Shown one piece after another: positions 12,801-25,145 of a DNA stretch of 64,000 bases (position 1 is its first letter; every line of letters begins with the position of its first letter). Source of the DNA: Reticulitermes lucifugus (taxonomy: Eukaryota > Arthropoda > Insecta > Blattodea > Rhinotermitidae); the NCBI GenBank assembly GCA_026260175.1, contig JAKCWW010000925.1, positions 1 to 64,000 on the forward strand. Reading direction: 5' to 3'. Position numbers and translations under genes: made by a program. The notes under the pieces are model-generated. The model was given only the letters and a program-made list of their open reading frames with translations. It was not told the DNA's origin and ran no database searches.

Positions 12801-13640
12801 CTGCCTCCTGCACCGTGAATTTGTAGACCTAACCACTCAACATTCTTCGTTTAAATAAATAGGAAATAAATGTGCTTTACCAGATATGTGACATTATGTA
12901 GTTTGGCACAGAGGTGCTAACCTTTCGGAAGAAGTTTCTGCCCACATCATCGGGATAGAAAGTACCCTCGAGATGGAGGCAACACCTGCCTCCAAATGAC
13001 CGGTCCCTCTCTGCTGAAACACATAGTGTCACATCTAAGAAGTCTGAAATCTTCTTATTCCAAACAGTGAAATATCAATTATTAAATTATAATTTTTTTT
13101 CGTGTAAGCAGTGGTTTTCGAAGCTTTCAGATTTTTTAAAGAGAGAGGCAACATTTACTTACAGGATCATACATCTTATATTCATTTTGAAAGAGGCCAT
13201 GAGACTTTCTATCTGTTAATAATAAGAAAATCTGCTGGCGTGGTTATAACCGGAAATATTTGTTATGGGAATATACTGGACGAATGATTAGAACGNGGGG
13301 TTGAGGGAATATGGAGTAAGCCTCACAAACTTGTCAGTATGAGAGAAGAATTAGGAATAAGAAGAACTGGAAATGGAGAAGAAACGTGAGGAGGGAGAAG
13401 GTGAAAATATAAAAAGGAATAGACAGAAGGTGGTAATCATACGTGGCGCTAAGAATTCTATCTAAAATTCTATAAACTGTATTAAATAGATTCTCATTTA
13501 AAATAATAACATAAATGCAGTGAAGCGGGGATGGTTATGACAGATTAAAATTTGTAGTTTCTGCTTGCACAGGAGTGGAACCTGCATGTCCATTCTCTCT
13601 TAATTAAAATTAGTGATATAACAGACATTTCAAGCACTTT
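9870..13640. other. no recognisable gene
   Basis: Very AT-rich sequence. Overlapping plus and minus frames at 11540-11835 (97 and 85 codons) show no domain. One undetermined base lies near 13296. Confidence 0.45.
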
Positions 13641-13648
13641 TGTTATGC

Positions 13649-13690
13649 AAATCTTCTGGGATGGGACGCGGTATTGTCGGTTAGATGTGC
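13649..13690 (+). repeat. half copy of the fold-back family
   Basis: aatcttctgggatgggacg followed by cggtattgtcgg resembles the outer arm of the fold-back repeats, compare cttctgggataagacgcc on the minus strand near 50.64 kb. No mirrored arm is found close by. Confidence 0.4.
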
Positions 13691-13940
13691 ATGGAAGTTT
13701 CAGACAAAAGTGTTGAACACACACCTACAACCACAGTAAAAACATTAAATGTCATTTGGCATGAACAAGTTACAACCATAGGCCACCTTTCAAGCTATAT
13801 CACCATAGCGGATGTGCGAACTTGTGAGGTGAGAGAAGCACTAAGCTGTTGAATATAGTCTCTCACAGTTTCATACAAAAGAATTATTTGGTGTATGTAA
13901 CGCTTTAGGAGAGTTAGCAAGAACATACAAGCTATTGAAA

Positions 13941-13985
13941 GTTCAAGTCTTCTGGGACGTCACGCTGTGGTGACTGGTATATATT
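13941..13985 (+). repeat. half copy of the fold-back family
   Basis: caagtcttctgggacgtcac followed by tggtgactggtat matches the outer arm of the family in the same orientation as the half copy at 13649. A second arm is not seen. Confidence 0.4.
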
Positions 13986-14085
13986 TTAAAGTTGTTCATT
14001 CCGTGCATTTTAATCTAACTTACTTTCTTTTATTAAACCAACCAAACGCACACATAACATATATAATCCTGTAGTTTTATTAACA

Positions 14086-14126
14086 CTCCGACGTGTTTCG
14101 GTGTTATAGCACCATCGTCAGAGATC
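14086..14126 (-). ncRNA. hammerhead-ribozyme-like motif
   Basis: On the minus strand CTGACGA (fitting the CTGANGA core) is followed by one base, a GGTG/CACC stem II with a six-base loop, then GAAA and CACGTC. The sequence after GAAA contains ACGT, which is self-complementary, as expected for hammerheads with a very short stem III that work as dimers. Stem I is weak (about three pairs including one wobble). Penelope-like elements are known to carry such ribozymes in their terminal repeats; the downstream minus-strand sequence is AT-rich and non-coding. Activity is unproven. Confidence 0.5.
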
Positions 14127-14129
14127 TCA

Positions 14130-16255
14130 CACTATGTTCTTTAAATTCAGCTAAAATATACGGAATTACATTCGTAACGTTTATATAAATATTGCGTCTC
14201 CTCTAGGTTCAGTCTGCATAGTGATGGTCTACATAACTGGTTACACATTAAAATAACGTTTATACATTTTATCCTCTTCACATTAGTATAAAACAGTTGA
14301 ATAGAAAATGTAGTTAAAATTCTTTATTCTTGATGTATCGTAGCAAATTTCATCTGCATATATCAACGTCTATATTCTGTTTGTTTCAATGGGGACTAAG
14401 TCATTGTTTGACTTTTGTGTGGTATGTACGGGAGTCAACCGTCTATTATAATTACCGAAATTTCTAAGGCTCGACACTGTGTAAAGTCACAGAAAACATA
14501 AAACTTCAACAACACCGCCACCACTCTGAACACCTCAAACCTCTCAAATTATCCACTGCTTCTCTTAACAACGATGGACATACGTAATACGTAGAAGAGT
14601 TCACGGAGATTTCTACATACATCAGGACATACTCAAAGTTCTTGGACTTTCTGAATAATTTCAAAAAATTATTTTACATTATTAGTTTTAAATTTACTTC
14701 AGTTCTTTTGCAGTTGCCTGCCAATAATACAAAGCTTTCCTTAATATTATTTATACAAATTTATTGTTTTTTATTCTTTATCCTACTGTTGATTATATAG
14801 AGAAGAGGCAGACGACACTAACTTTTCACAATGCACCTACTAGTAATTACACGTCGTGTAGACATTTCCTGGTCCAAAGAATATTTCTATGTCAGATTTA
14901 GGGCCATAAATGCACGACAAAGGAGGTGAACAAATTTTAATTTACAGTTTGTGGAAGACATCATTAAGTAGTTGTTTTTTTGAAAGTACCGTATTTGCTA
15001 CCCCATGAGGAAGGGTGGATATAGAAAACGGAACGTCTAGCAGTGACAAAATATTTGATGATGCTCGAAGGCCATCTCTGAAGCGTCATGAACGACTTCG
15101 ACATTAAGTAATATACTTTCAAGCATCTGTGCAAAGTACACAGAGATATAATCAGAGGCGCAAGCAGAAGGGTGGCAAGGCAAAATGTACGTTTTAAAGT
15201 TTGTATCGACCCTCATTTGTTGAAAATTCTGTCAAGCTCTCACTGTGAAATAAATTCGAATGAAATTTTAATGCTTGTTGTAAGACACAAAAGATATACT
15301 CGCGAATATCAAAACTCACCTTCATTTCCGGAGTTCAACCGCCACATGAAAGAAAATCGAATTCGTAACCTTTAAGCCTGGTTGTAGTGTACCTACAGTA
15401 CATTATAATTTATGTTACAGTCTATCAGTTTCTACGACGGAAATTATGTTGAAACCACAGGGAGTCAATAGAGAATAATCAAACGTGATCAACTGATAAA
15501 ATTTGGCTGAATATATAATAACATGAAATAGACAAATACACAGTATGTAGAACAGTGTCTTAGACTATCAGAAATTTAACTGATAATATAACTTGACGTA
15601 CAGGCAATAGGAGGAAATATATTATATAATTTGTAACCTATGTATTTTGCAATGGGAATTTTGTTTCTATTTTTTGGGAATTGACGAAATATCTTAGACG
15701 GAAACTGGGAAATTTTGGCCTAGTTATACTTACAGCGCCTCGACTCTGAATGTAAAATACGAATACTGTACGTAAGGTTTTTGCACTAGTATGGCGTTAT
15801 TTATTGTTTGCTGAAGATTTATTTCTTATATTTAGTTATATTTAAAATATGTAAGTTTTTTTTATGAAACGTCTAACGTCTTAACACCGATATTTTGATG
15901 TACCTGACACTGCAATAAGTTATACATAATTTTTGAAAGCGGTGAGAGCAGGCAATGTCATTTGTCGGGTACTTTCATCAAAGATGAGCGAAACACTAAC
16001 AAAGTTACATGAATTTTCATCTACTGTAATTACACAGTATACACTGACAAGAATAGAAGAGGAAGATGAGAAAATCCACATAATTGTAAGGAAGTTCAAT
16101 CCTTAACATAAATTTGGCACCTGGATGTTATTAAGAAATTTAGTTTGCAATGGTTATCTTGATGATGATTAAAATTAAAATTATGAGTATGATTATGTTG
16201 TTGTTTGTTGTTTTTGTTGCTGATTCCGTGGTTGTTGAAGTTGTATGGGAATATT
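14130..16255. other. no recognisable gene
   Basis: AT-rich DNA with short frames only. A GTT-rich simple stretch lies near 16185-16245. Confidence 0.45.
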
Positions 16256-16261
16256 TTTTTA

Positions 16262-16392
16262 ATTGTCGGGAAGTGCTTCGAAGGCTGTGCTAGACAGTCG
16301 CGAAAACTGCCTCTAGTACTTTAGAGTCAACAGCCGGGAGATTTCAAATCATTTCGACAGTTACAATAACCAGCACACTGAGCCATGTATGA
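16262..16392 (-). repeat. possible degenerate tRNA-derived SINE
   Basis: On the minus strand tggctcagtgtgctgg resembles a tRNA A-box and gatttgaaatctcccgg a decayed B-box at suitable spacing. Ends and tail are not clear and no duplication was found. Confidence 0.35.
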
Positions 16393-16399
16393 AACCTTA

Positions 16400-19300
16400 C
16401 CTAACGCTTTAAAAGAGTAGGTACTTGTTTAACAATGCCGAGCACTAATCCACGAGTTCATGTGTCAACAGACGAAATGCCCGACCCCGCATCAACAGCA
16501 GCATATTTCCATGCATTTAAAATCTACTCCAAATATTGACATTATTACGTTCCACTAATCATAACTCGTAGTTCAAACATTCACTCCCCTGTGTTGAAAA
16601 CTAATTATCGTGTTTAAGTTTAAAATGAAGGCGTAACAACTGCAGTGCAATGAGCCATGCAGTTTGCATTATTCAAACCTTTCATGGACAAATGCTCAGA
16701 GATTATCAGACACGTCAAATAAGCCCCGTATAATATTCACAAGCTTAATCACAATGTCCGTTACTGCCAGGCTGACGGAGCCTATTTCACTCTAATATTC
16801 ACTTATTTTATAGGCAATTTGTTTTTATTTTATATCGCTCCTGTCATTACAACCTCTCGAACATATGGTTAAATTTCCCCGCATCACACCCCACATACAA
16901 CACCTGTGGTCGTTAATTAAGAAGTAGCTATCATTCTCGTATATCGATTCTCTCTCCTGAAACAAGGTTGGCAGTAGAATCTCCAAGCCCCTCTTTGTTG
17001 CCTTTAGTGAGATAAGGAAGAAATATTTGTTTTTTCAGAACAAAACATTAATGTTGTTCACTGTGTACAGCTACACACAAATAAATGAGAAAATGTAAAT
17101 AAAGAAAAAGTTTTCGGTGATATATGTAATGTTTTTTTCACGATATTACTACTTTTATTATCGGAAATGGGAAATAAGTCAACCTATTTCCAACGTTCAT
17201 TCGTGTTGTAATTTTCTATTATCTGCAAAATAAATGTCAACAAAGGGAAGACTGCACAACTTTCCGTTTTGTTATGCATGAAAATATATTCAATGATTTA
17301 TGTTTGAAAAAATTTGCTTATGTTTGTTTGAATGATGTCCACGTGGAAGGTTAATCCAACTAAGCTACGTAGATCAAAATTATTTGTAAATATATCTGAT
17401 ACTGTGAAGCTTGCATTATTTTGTAACATTTTTGTGAAAGAATTTTAGGAAGGGCAATATAATTCGTTATCGAATCCGTTAATGTTGGGTTTATATTCGG
17501 CCGAAAGTATCCAAATTTGATTTTTCTCCATGGATTCTTGCGTAGACACAAAACATCGAATGTAATCGAAATGCAAATAGTAGGAATTATTATACGGAAA
17601 AACATTAAAGAATATAAAGCTTGCCAATTCCTTGCTATTAGAATGTAAAACTCTTAATACTGAATTTTTCTAAGTCTAAAGAAAGTGATATTTTTTAAAT
17701 TTCTTTTTTTTTCACTTAACAACAACGGTAGGCTAATAATTCCACTTTAAATGATTTCACAAATATAAAGATGATTACCTTATTTTTCTTATGATTCTTT
17801 TAAAGTGCTTCTGTGTGATTAGTTTCTCTCTGGGAGATATGTAACTGACATTATACCTCGATGTCCGGTGATTCTGAGAGTTTGTCCCGAAATTCCATCT
17901 CCGTATTCAAATGTGCCAGCTCCGTTAGATGAAGCATACTGTAGCTATCGAACCGTCAGTTTCAGAGGAAGATTGATGTAACTGGTCATAAGATGGATAG
18001 ATGCCTAATTCCGATCCCTTATGTTTCTGTCAGACAACTAAGCTCCACATACATCAATCTATATTGTTCAACAACTTCCCGTATTTTTCGTCAGAAATTG
18101 GTCACTGGCCCATACATCTCTTCGTCTGCAATTTCTCAGTTCGCAGGCCTGAAGGTAAACATATAACTGAGCCAGTCAGATAGCAAGGTAATAAAACACT
18201 CAGCCCTCTATTAACTGTTACATTCATTTTTCTTTATTTTTTGGGTTCTGACCACCTTGTTGCAACGGCTCTGGATTTATCGTTTTGAACAAGATGAGTG
18301 TATGATGAGGAATGGCAATGGATAAGAACTTTGACAGAGGCGCTCATGAAGTCTATGTAGGTACGATACTGGCACTTGTCTGGAAAGTAAGCAAAAGTAA
18401 GAAACCCTACGGACAGATTAGCTTACACCTCGAATGATACTGAAGAGCTATATTCCTTAGTTTATTCCATTAACTGTTTACATATTTCAATATTATTTAT
18501 TTCTGCTTTAAATTCCTTACATTTTGTTTCTCGGAAAGCTTATGTTTATTGTTCTTTAGACGTCCCATGTTTATGGAAACTTTTTTGTTTTAAAAAACAA
18601 AATAAAGCTAATAAAATGTGCGACTAATACTTGGTTAATAGGTAGGTAAAAAGATTTACTGCTATATGTAAGGACATTCAAATGACGAAGGTTTGGTTAT
18701 TGAAATGTGCAAATGTTCGTGAAATCTTAGGCCTATTCTTTGTTTTACTATTATAGATATAAAATGAGAATAAGCACTTCTAACAAAGCGGGCTACTAAA
18801 GTGCACTCATGTCTACGGAGAGGAGTCGACAGTCGGGGATGAGTCAATACAGGATAAATAAACAGAGCCCCGAAGAGGAAACAGGAGAAGACAGCAAAGA
18901 TGTAGTTGTCTGATACTATGCAAGAGAATCCTTGAGAAGCTGGTTAAGAAAACCCTCACCATTTATGGAACTCAGTATTTATTACAGTTTTCACAAGATT
19001 CCACACTGGCACCAATCCTACAAGAGTTTATTTTCGGGCCACAGCCTCAATCTTCATTCCTAAAAACTCATTTCAATGTTATCAATATTATTGCACTCGT
19101 CTACAGAGATGTTGGTTTTCCCTTTCAGGTTTTGTAAATACAATATTGTACAATGTATCATCTGCCGTATGCATGCTGCATGTTCTGCCTACCCCATCCT
19201 TCCTAACATGAAGTTTCAAAAGAGGTACAGGTAAAAATTATGAAAATAAACTAGTCTGAAATCTCCTCTGTTTCAGAAGTTTTTAAAAGAATTACCAAAA

Positions 19301-19540
19301 TTAAGCACGTTAATAGGATGAATTTTGCAATATTTCGTAGCTAATGCAATATTAATGTATCAGACGTCACAATGCGCCTTTCGTTGTCAGTTTTAAACTT
19401 TATAGGATAAACAGAAAGATAAATTAGGGCCCTGTTGCTTCGATCTCTGTCCCCAATAACATCATTCACCCAAGTTCCTTTACTAGTTAACGAAGATGAA
19501 ACCTACGGTTGGTGAGAAGATTGATAAATATTAATCTTCC
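16400..19540. other. no recognisable gene
   Basis: No protein family, RNA gene or bounded repeat recognised in about 3.1 kb of AT-rich sequence. Confidence 0.45.
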
Positions 19541-19545
19541 AATTA

Positions 19546-20522
19546 GAGTAGAAACTCGGTTATCCGAACTTCGCTTAACCGAAACTCGGGTTAACCGAAA
19601 CGCCTGTCAGGCGCTGCGATTCCCAGAACTGCCTGCCGCGAGACACCTCTGAGCCTCTCCCTGTCAGTTTGTTGTGAAAAGTTGACGTGAGCGGACGAGT
19701 GGCAAATTGACGTGTGTGCGCTTCGTACAGAGCAGTTTTAACATTTCATTTGACGGTGATTGTAAACAATGTCGGCTAGACAATAACAATTGAACAGAAA
19801 TTGGAGGCTGTGAGACGAATTGAAAATGGTGAGATTTTGCGAAATGTCGCGGCGGATTTCGGTGTTGGCGTATCAACGGTTTGAGATTGGGTAAAATCGA
19901 AATCGAAACTCGAAGAACATTCGTCTAAAATGCCGAATGGAGGGACATTGCAGCAAAAAACGTTGTGAAAAAAGTTCAAACTAAAATATCAGACTTTTTT
20001 CTTACAAATTTGTAGTGTTGCATTGTACACAGTCTGACAAATATATAATGAGACTGATTTTATTTTGACCAAGATAGAAGTGCCATCTACGAAGCAATGC
20101 ATGCCATCCAAGTGCCCAACCTTCATCTGTAATCTGGCAACACCGCAACGCCCNACGCTGAGCATGACGGGAAATACGGCGCCATGTTGTGTAGGTAGTG
20201 AGAGGACGTGGTCACAGTAGCGGCAAGGAGCAGAGAGCGAACATTAAATTCTGTATCTGTAAATATCATACACTTTCTTGTGCCATAAATTTTATTAACA
20301 TAAGACGTGTTTCTGAATAAATGTTATTTTTATTGCACCTTATCACGTCAAGCCGAATTTCCGAAGGATCTGAAATATTGCTTATCCGAAATCGGGTCCG
20401 CCCCCTTCAACATCTTTACCATGGTTTATGCTTTTGGACTCTTTTGGTTATAAAGCCACAAGTCTCCATTCTTCATTTGGTCGCCCGCAGTACCTTCCGA
20501 CCTTCGGATTATATTTGTACTG
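19546..20522 (+). mobile_element. Tigger-like pogo DNA transposon, decayed
   Basis: The left end gagtagaaactcggttatccgaac resembles the Tigger/pogo inverted repeat CAGTAGAA..TC..TTATCCGAA. The right end at about 20497-20522 (ccttcggattatatttgtac then tg) is its reverse complement with several changes. A TA dinucleotide precedes the left end, as expected for this superfamily, but not the right one. Inside lies the start of a transposase (about 19769-19970). The catalytic DDE domain is missing, so the element was either internally deleted or is a non-autonomous relic of about 1 kb. Part of the interior (about 20000-20340) does not look like transposase and includes one undetermined base near 20154. 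Confidence 0.75.
19769..19975 (+). pseudogene. Tigger-like transposase N-terminus (HTH), broken
   Basis: From 19786 the frame reads TIEQKLEAVRRIENGEIL, then a short helix-turn-helix pattern (NVAADFGVGVSTV) and DWVKSKSKLEEHSSKM. This is the CENP-B/pogo type N-terminal DNA-binding domain that recognises the transposon ends. An ATG at 19769 lies in another frame: a taa stop follows five codons on and the reading frame shifts by about codon 6. In the recognisable frame a TGA at 19882-19884 stands where a Trp or similar residue is expected, and another TGA follows near the end. There is no second HTH and no DDE domain. Long minus-strand frames here (19664-19876 and 19776-19979) are antisense shadows. 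Confidence 0.8.
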
Positions 20523-20851
20523 GAACTTGATGTTTGATTTTCAAGTATTTTTACAACTGTTTAGCAAATTCATTTGTTTTTAACATTTGTACTTTCATTT
20601 CTTAAAAGGAACAAGTTGCACAATGTCGGCAGAACTTAAGTCTGCTGATGCATGGCTCTGTCTTTGTCTCCAGATGATGTTAAATGCGTGAAACTTTCCA
20701 GAGAATCAGTGATAATTTGAACGCAAGACATAAGATTCTAAGCACCTCAGCAACAGACTTCCAGTCAGTCATCATAGATGTGGGTAAGCAGAGAATTTGC
20801 GAAAGATAAATCTAGAACGTCGTTATTCAACGTTTACCTAAAATCGATTAT

Positions 20852-20894
20852 GCTCGATGCTCGGTGCTCGGTGCTTAATCCTCGATGCTCGGTT
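20852..20894. repeat. short 7-bp tandem repeat
   Basis: gctcgat and gctcggt units alternate several times with small interruptions. Confidence 0.7.
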
Positions 20895-21220
20895 CTCCAT
20901 TCTCAAGCGTTTTTGTAGCCACAACAGTAATTCAGAGGGATACCGGCTCTGTTACAAAAACCATTCCTGACGCAAGATGGTAAAAGCAGGCAGGTTTTCA
21001 TTTGAAGTTTTTTGTCTTGGCTCGATTGTCAAAAAAATTGGAATGTGCGAAAAAAAAACTTAGGCAAAGTTTCATAAATGACATTTCACAAAAGTCCGTC
21101 CTGTGGGAGCCGCTTTGTTGCATGCGGACGGGCAGAAAAAAGGGGAGAGACGGGAAAGCTAGTAGTTGCTTTTCGCTTCCGAAGGCGCCTAGAAAGTAGG
21201 CTTAAGAGACAGCCATTCTG

Positions 21221-21221
<1 letters not shown>

Positions 21222-21257
<36 letters not shown>
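21222..21257. repeat. (TG)n microsatellite
   Basis: About 17 uninterrupted TG dinucleotides. Confidence 0.95.
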
Positions 21258-21260
<3 letters not shown>

Positions 21261-22966
21261 CGCGCTTGTGTGTCTGTATTTAGGTGTCAGTTTTTCTGCA
21301 TGTGTGTTTATTATTTACACTTTTAAAACAAAGGTGGCTGATTTTCACAAAATTTGGTATTGACATAAGAACATTCAAAGTTCCCCAAATGCTATACTTT
21401 GGAATTTCTCCATAAAGAATAATAACAACACAATTGACCTGCGAAATTTCAAGGATGAAGCCACATTCGCGACACTTACTTTGAGGACCTTGAAGTGATA
21501 CATTATAACAGACCTGACAGGAGTATGGAAATCTAAATTTAATTGAGGTGATATTCGTAGGTTGTAAAAAAAATCATGTCCGTCTTTCTAAAACTGTTTC
21601 AAGAGAGCACTCCTTGTTCAACAGAAAACTCTTCTGACGCGCACTGACCACGTGTTCTGTGCGAGATAAAATCCCTGGGTTCCCGTCTCAGGCTCCAGAG
21701 CTGATAACAGAAAAGTCTCGACAGACTGGGTAAGTGAGCTTTTATGTCGCTGTGCTAGGTGGCACGATTACTGGTTTGCTCTGTAAACTTCTCGGCCTAA
21801 TATACGTGCATGCAACAAGAGAGCAAGAGTTGTGGGTTCGGATGGGAATTTCTTGTTATAATTTTACAAACATATGCTTCTCGCAGTTGTCTTCTAATTG
21901 ACCGCGACCCCTCTGATGAAAGGCATATCTGCAGTCTCTATTGTCTAATTTTTTTCTTAGCAAGTAACTAAGCAATTGCGAATTTAGGGCTGTTAATCTA
22001 CATAACTTCAGTCCGCTTTTCCTTCTATGCATCACTAGTGATATGCTTTCTAAGCTCCATTTGTGTTATTTAACTTAATGCATTTTGTACAACGAAGCAT
22101 TAATCAATACACAGTAGCAATGTTACCTCACAAAACAAAAATACTTTAGAGCTTTACTGTACTTTAGATATCCCGAGGGATGATTTTAAAATCTATCCAC
22201 TGATTTCAAAGAAATATATTTTACATAAAACGTGATTATGTAATGATAATAGAAATGGGGCTATTACTGATTCGAGAACCTTACTGGTTTGAACTATTTG
22301 CAAAAACTGCGCTTGTATTTTTTTATTTCCAAGGAATTGTACGTAGCTTTTATACATTAGAACGTCTAACCAAACTTATTTCTTTATAGAAATAAAACCC
22401 AATGTAGAAACAAGTACAGGGGTTATGATCCCAGCGTTTTCGGAGCATAAAATCCATTCCTCCTTACACAGTTCTTATTATACCACCCATTAAAATAGTC
22501 CACCATATCGTTATATGTTTTACGTTCAGGAGAAGCTTTCCAAGTTTTTATGCCTCAGAAACCTTCCAGGAGTCTGAGCCTATAAAAAGTTAATCTCCCT
22601 GGGGTGGCTTACACTGCGCCCCCAGCAATGTTGCTACCATTGGAGGTGGTTTGTGAGAACGAAAGGGAAGTATGGAAAACTGTATTATCTCAAACCCTCT
22701 GTAAAGATAAGTGTTTAATTTTGTCATGAAATTAATTAACTGAACTATGTTGTCTCTAAACCTCAGAAACCTACATAACTGGTACACAAGTTTCTACATA
22801 CTACAGGTATTAAGACATTGGGTCTGTACTACCAGGTCCATAAGCTAGTAATATTGAAGACTTTTGTAGTTTGAGGGAAGAGCAAAGTCGCTTATTAATA
22901 GGTCTTGTTCTGCCTCCAGTGCTGTATATCACAATCCATTTCTTACATGCCAGTAAAGATAATGTA

Positions 22967-23060
22967 CAGTAGAATCTCAATAGATCAAATGAACGGGACC
23001 GAGGTTGCCTCGAATTACAGAAAATCTCGGACTAAATACGTTACTAATATTTTATACGTA
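22967..23060 (+). mobile_element. pogo/Tigger-type terminal fragment
   Basis: cagtagaatctcaa begins directly after TA (22965-22966), the target dinucleotide of pogo elements. It is followed by gggaccgaggttgcctcg and aaaatctcgg, which form subterminal complementary blocks typical of Tigger-like ends. No transposase and no convincing right end were found downstream, so this is a solo end or an internally deleted copy. It differs from the element at 19546. Confidence 0.5.
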
Positions 23061-23089
23061 AGGCTCATGATATACACATTTTATTAATA

Positions 23090-23470
23090 CTAATATACAC
23101 AACATTCTTTAGAATATTAATGTATACAACAGTACAACAGTGGACTAATAATGGAATATACACTATTAAATTACACTGTAAAAAAATCAAAATCTTAGTT
23201 CTCATTTAAGACGGAAGAATACAAAACGAAGACGTTTGAAAGGAGGTACACTACTACCTGAAAGACACGAGCGCACACAGACATACGCACTTCAGCTGAA
23301 TTCTGTGCCGACTCTAGAAACATCCTGAATACAGGGCATCCTCTCCGATGAACGGAAGCTCGAACTATCTAGACTCCGAAGACTCGAGACTGCACGTTAT
23401 TTCTGACTCGTGTTAGTTTTGATTTTGAAGGGTCCGCGTTAACTTCTTATTTTCCTTAAGTGTGTTGTTT
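23090..23470. other. no recognisable gene
   Basis: No gene seen. A right terminus for the preceding pogo-like end was looked for and not found. Confidence 0.4.
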
Positions 23471-23477
23471 AAAATGC

Positions 23478-23662
23478 TGTCAACCACTGTGATTATGTAG
23501 CGTTGATGGCGGATAAATGATGAATATGAAAACCCGAAGCTGTCTGAGAAAAACATGTTCCAGTGTCATTTTGTCTACTAAACATTCCATGTAGGTTGGC
23601 CTGGGATCGAAGTCGTTTCGCCGGAGTGAGAGGCCGACGACCAACTGCAGCAGCCATGACAC
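23478..23662 (-). repeat. tRNA-derived SINE (family B), copy 1
   Basis: The minus strand begins with a tRNA-like head: ttggtcgtcggcctctcac as the A-box region and acttcgatcccagg as the B-box. It continues with a unique body containing gtagacaaaatgacactgg, tttttctcagacag and catcatttatccgcc. The order matches a high-copy insect SINE that I recall from cockroach and termite data. The minus-strand frame covering this interval (60 codons) is translated repeat. No poly-A tail or duplication could be fixed. Confidence 0.6.
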
Positions 23663-24600
23663 TGCCCTTGCATAAACTATTTATTCTAGCAATATTACTA
23701 TATTATTTTCAAAGTGACCTCTGAAAGAATGCACTCCTGCTTTCTCCATTCTTATATTCTCTTATTATACAAAAATTCAGATCCACATAAATCTTAGGTT
23801 TCACTACTGCTGTACAGAATTGTGATAACGTAAAACCAAGGTTGAAGTCTTTCTCCTTTAAGGATGATTTAGAGTTACGCAGACCTACTGGATTCACTCA
23901 GTACCACACAAACCTCGCTGAGTTTCTCGTTCAACATTTGATACATAATGATCTGAAGTTAATATAATGATACTTTTTAAGTTTAAGGTACTTAATGATG
24001 CAGTAAAAACTTCGTACCGCATTGAGAGCTCAATCACAGCCCAGAGTTTAGACTTAGTTTTAAATGTTGAGTCGGGAGAAAAATGAAAAGGAAGCGGTCT
24101 ATTTTATTTATTTATTTATTTTGTTTCAAAGGAAAAGAGGCTTTCAATATCGCTGATTATATATCGTTTCTTGACAGGACGGCCAGTGCAAGTAAATCGG
24201 AAAGAAAGTAGAAGAGGAAATGTCGTGTTATAATGTCAGACATAAAACAACCGTTTTTAGGGAGACAAAGAGGAAACTATAAAAAACCTTAGTAAGTATA
24301 AGCGATCTCCTAGCAGACATCAGAACTGGGGACGTACCGATGCGGAGGACTTACATTCACCACACGATTTAATACAGAACTGATTAATTGAGCTGCTTTA
24401 TGTAGCTACGTGTTATTATATTAGCATGGAGGAATCTGAGAATGGCGGATGACACTTCGGGCAGCATACTTCAAAAAGTTTTAAATGATTCAGAGCTTAA
24501 ACACACCGTCTGCGCGTGCCTATAAACATTCTTCTTTACGAAAGCGATCTAGAATATATGAGTTACACTTGAACTACAGAAACTATCATGTAATTTGCGA
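23663..24600. other. no recognisable gene
   Basis: A short (ATTT)n run lies near 24103-24121. No gene seen. Confidence 0.45.
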
Positions 24601-24604
24601 GATC

Positions 24605-24850
24605 TTTTTTCATGGCTCGACAGCCCCTAGTGGGTCAAGGTCTTCTCATTGTCTAGGCTTTACGATCACAATGACACACCACATTCGGTAGGAATCCTCT
24701 GGGCGAGTGATCAGCCCGATGCAGATTCCTCTACGTGAAAACACTCAACACTCACAAGAGACAGATATCCATGCCCAATCGGGAACCGAACCTGCAGTCC
24801 CAGCAAGCAAGCGGGGACACACCACGGCTTAGACCGCTCAGTCCGCCAGA
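24605..24850 (-). repeat. tRNA-derived SINE (family A), decayed
   Basis: Shares with the 2008-2281 copy the T-run start, catggctcgacagcccct, the acacaccacattcggtagga block, cactcacaagagacagatat and the tRNA-like head (gggaaccgaacctgc for the B-box complement). It is more diverged than the first copy and has no clear duplication. Confidence 0.8.
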
Positions 24851-25049
24851 TTAATAATCAGTAATGACGGACACACATCATTCTGTGTTATTTAAGTAAG
24901 TACACTTGCCAAAATATTTGTTTAGAAATCTACAATAAAGAATTGTTATATATTTTCGAATAATGCATTATAATGTATGTGGAGCTAGGCTGGCATGGTC
25001 CATTATAAGCTAAGAGATTCTCAGAATTAATGTGCAATAAATGGGAATA

Positions 25050-25145
25050 GGTAACATAATCCGTCAAAGATGGGATTTAAATCGGAGGCCTCTAGAACCA
25101 AACGCACGGGTTCTTCCCACTCAACGACTTTAATTAAATAAGGAT
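25050..25145 (-). repeat. possible tRNA-like SINE head
   Basis: On the minus strand gttgagtgggaagaacccgt could be an A-box region and gatttaaatcccatc a B-box. The rest of the element is not recognisable. Confidence 0.25.

Larger units (their letters stand above)
20523..22960. other. no gene; simple repeats
   Basis: Contains a 7-bp tandem array (20852-20894) and a TG microsatellite (21222-21257). A tRNA-B-box-like phrase (gtgggttcggatggg) near 21831 may belong to a decayed SINE. No gene recognised. Confidence 0.45.

Noticed and set aside
19664-19979. Two minus-strand frames of about 70 codons
   Set aside because: Antisense to the Tigger transposase N-terminus.
21222-21257. Regulatory Z-DNA element
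   Set aside because: A TG run alone does not support a function here.
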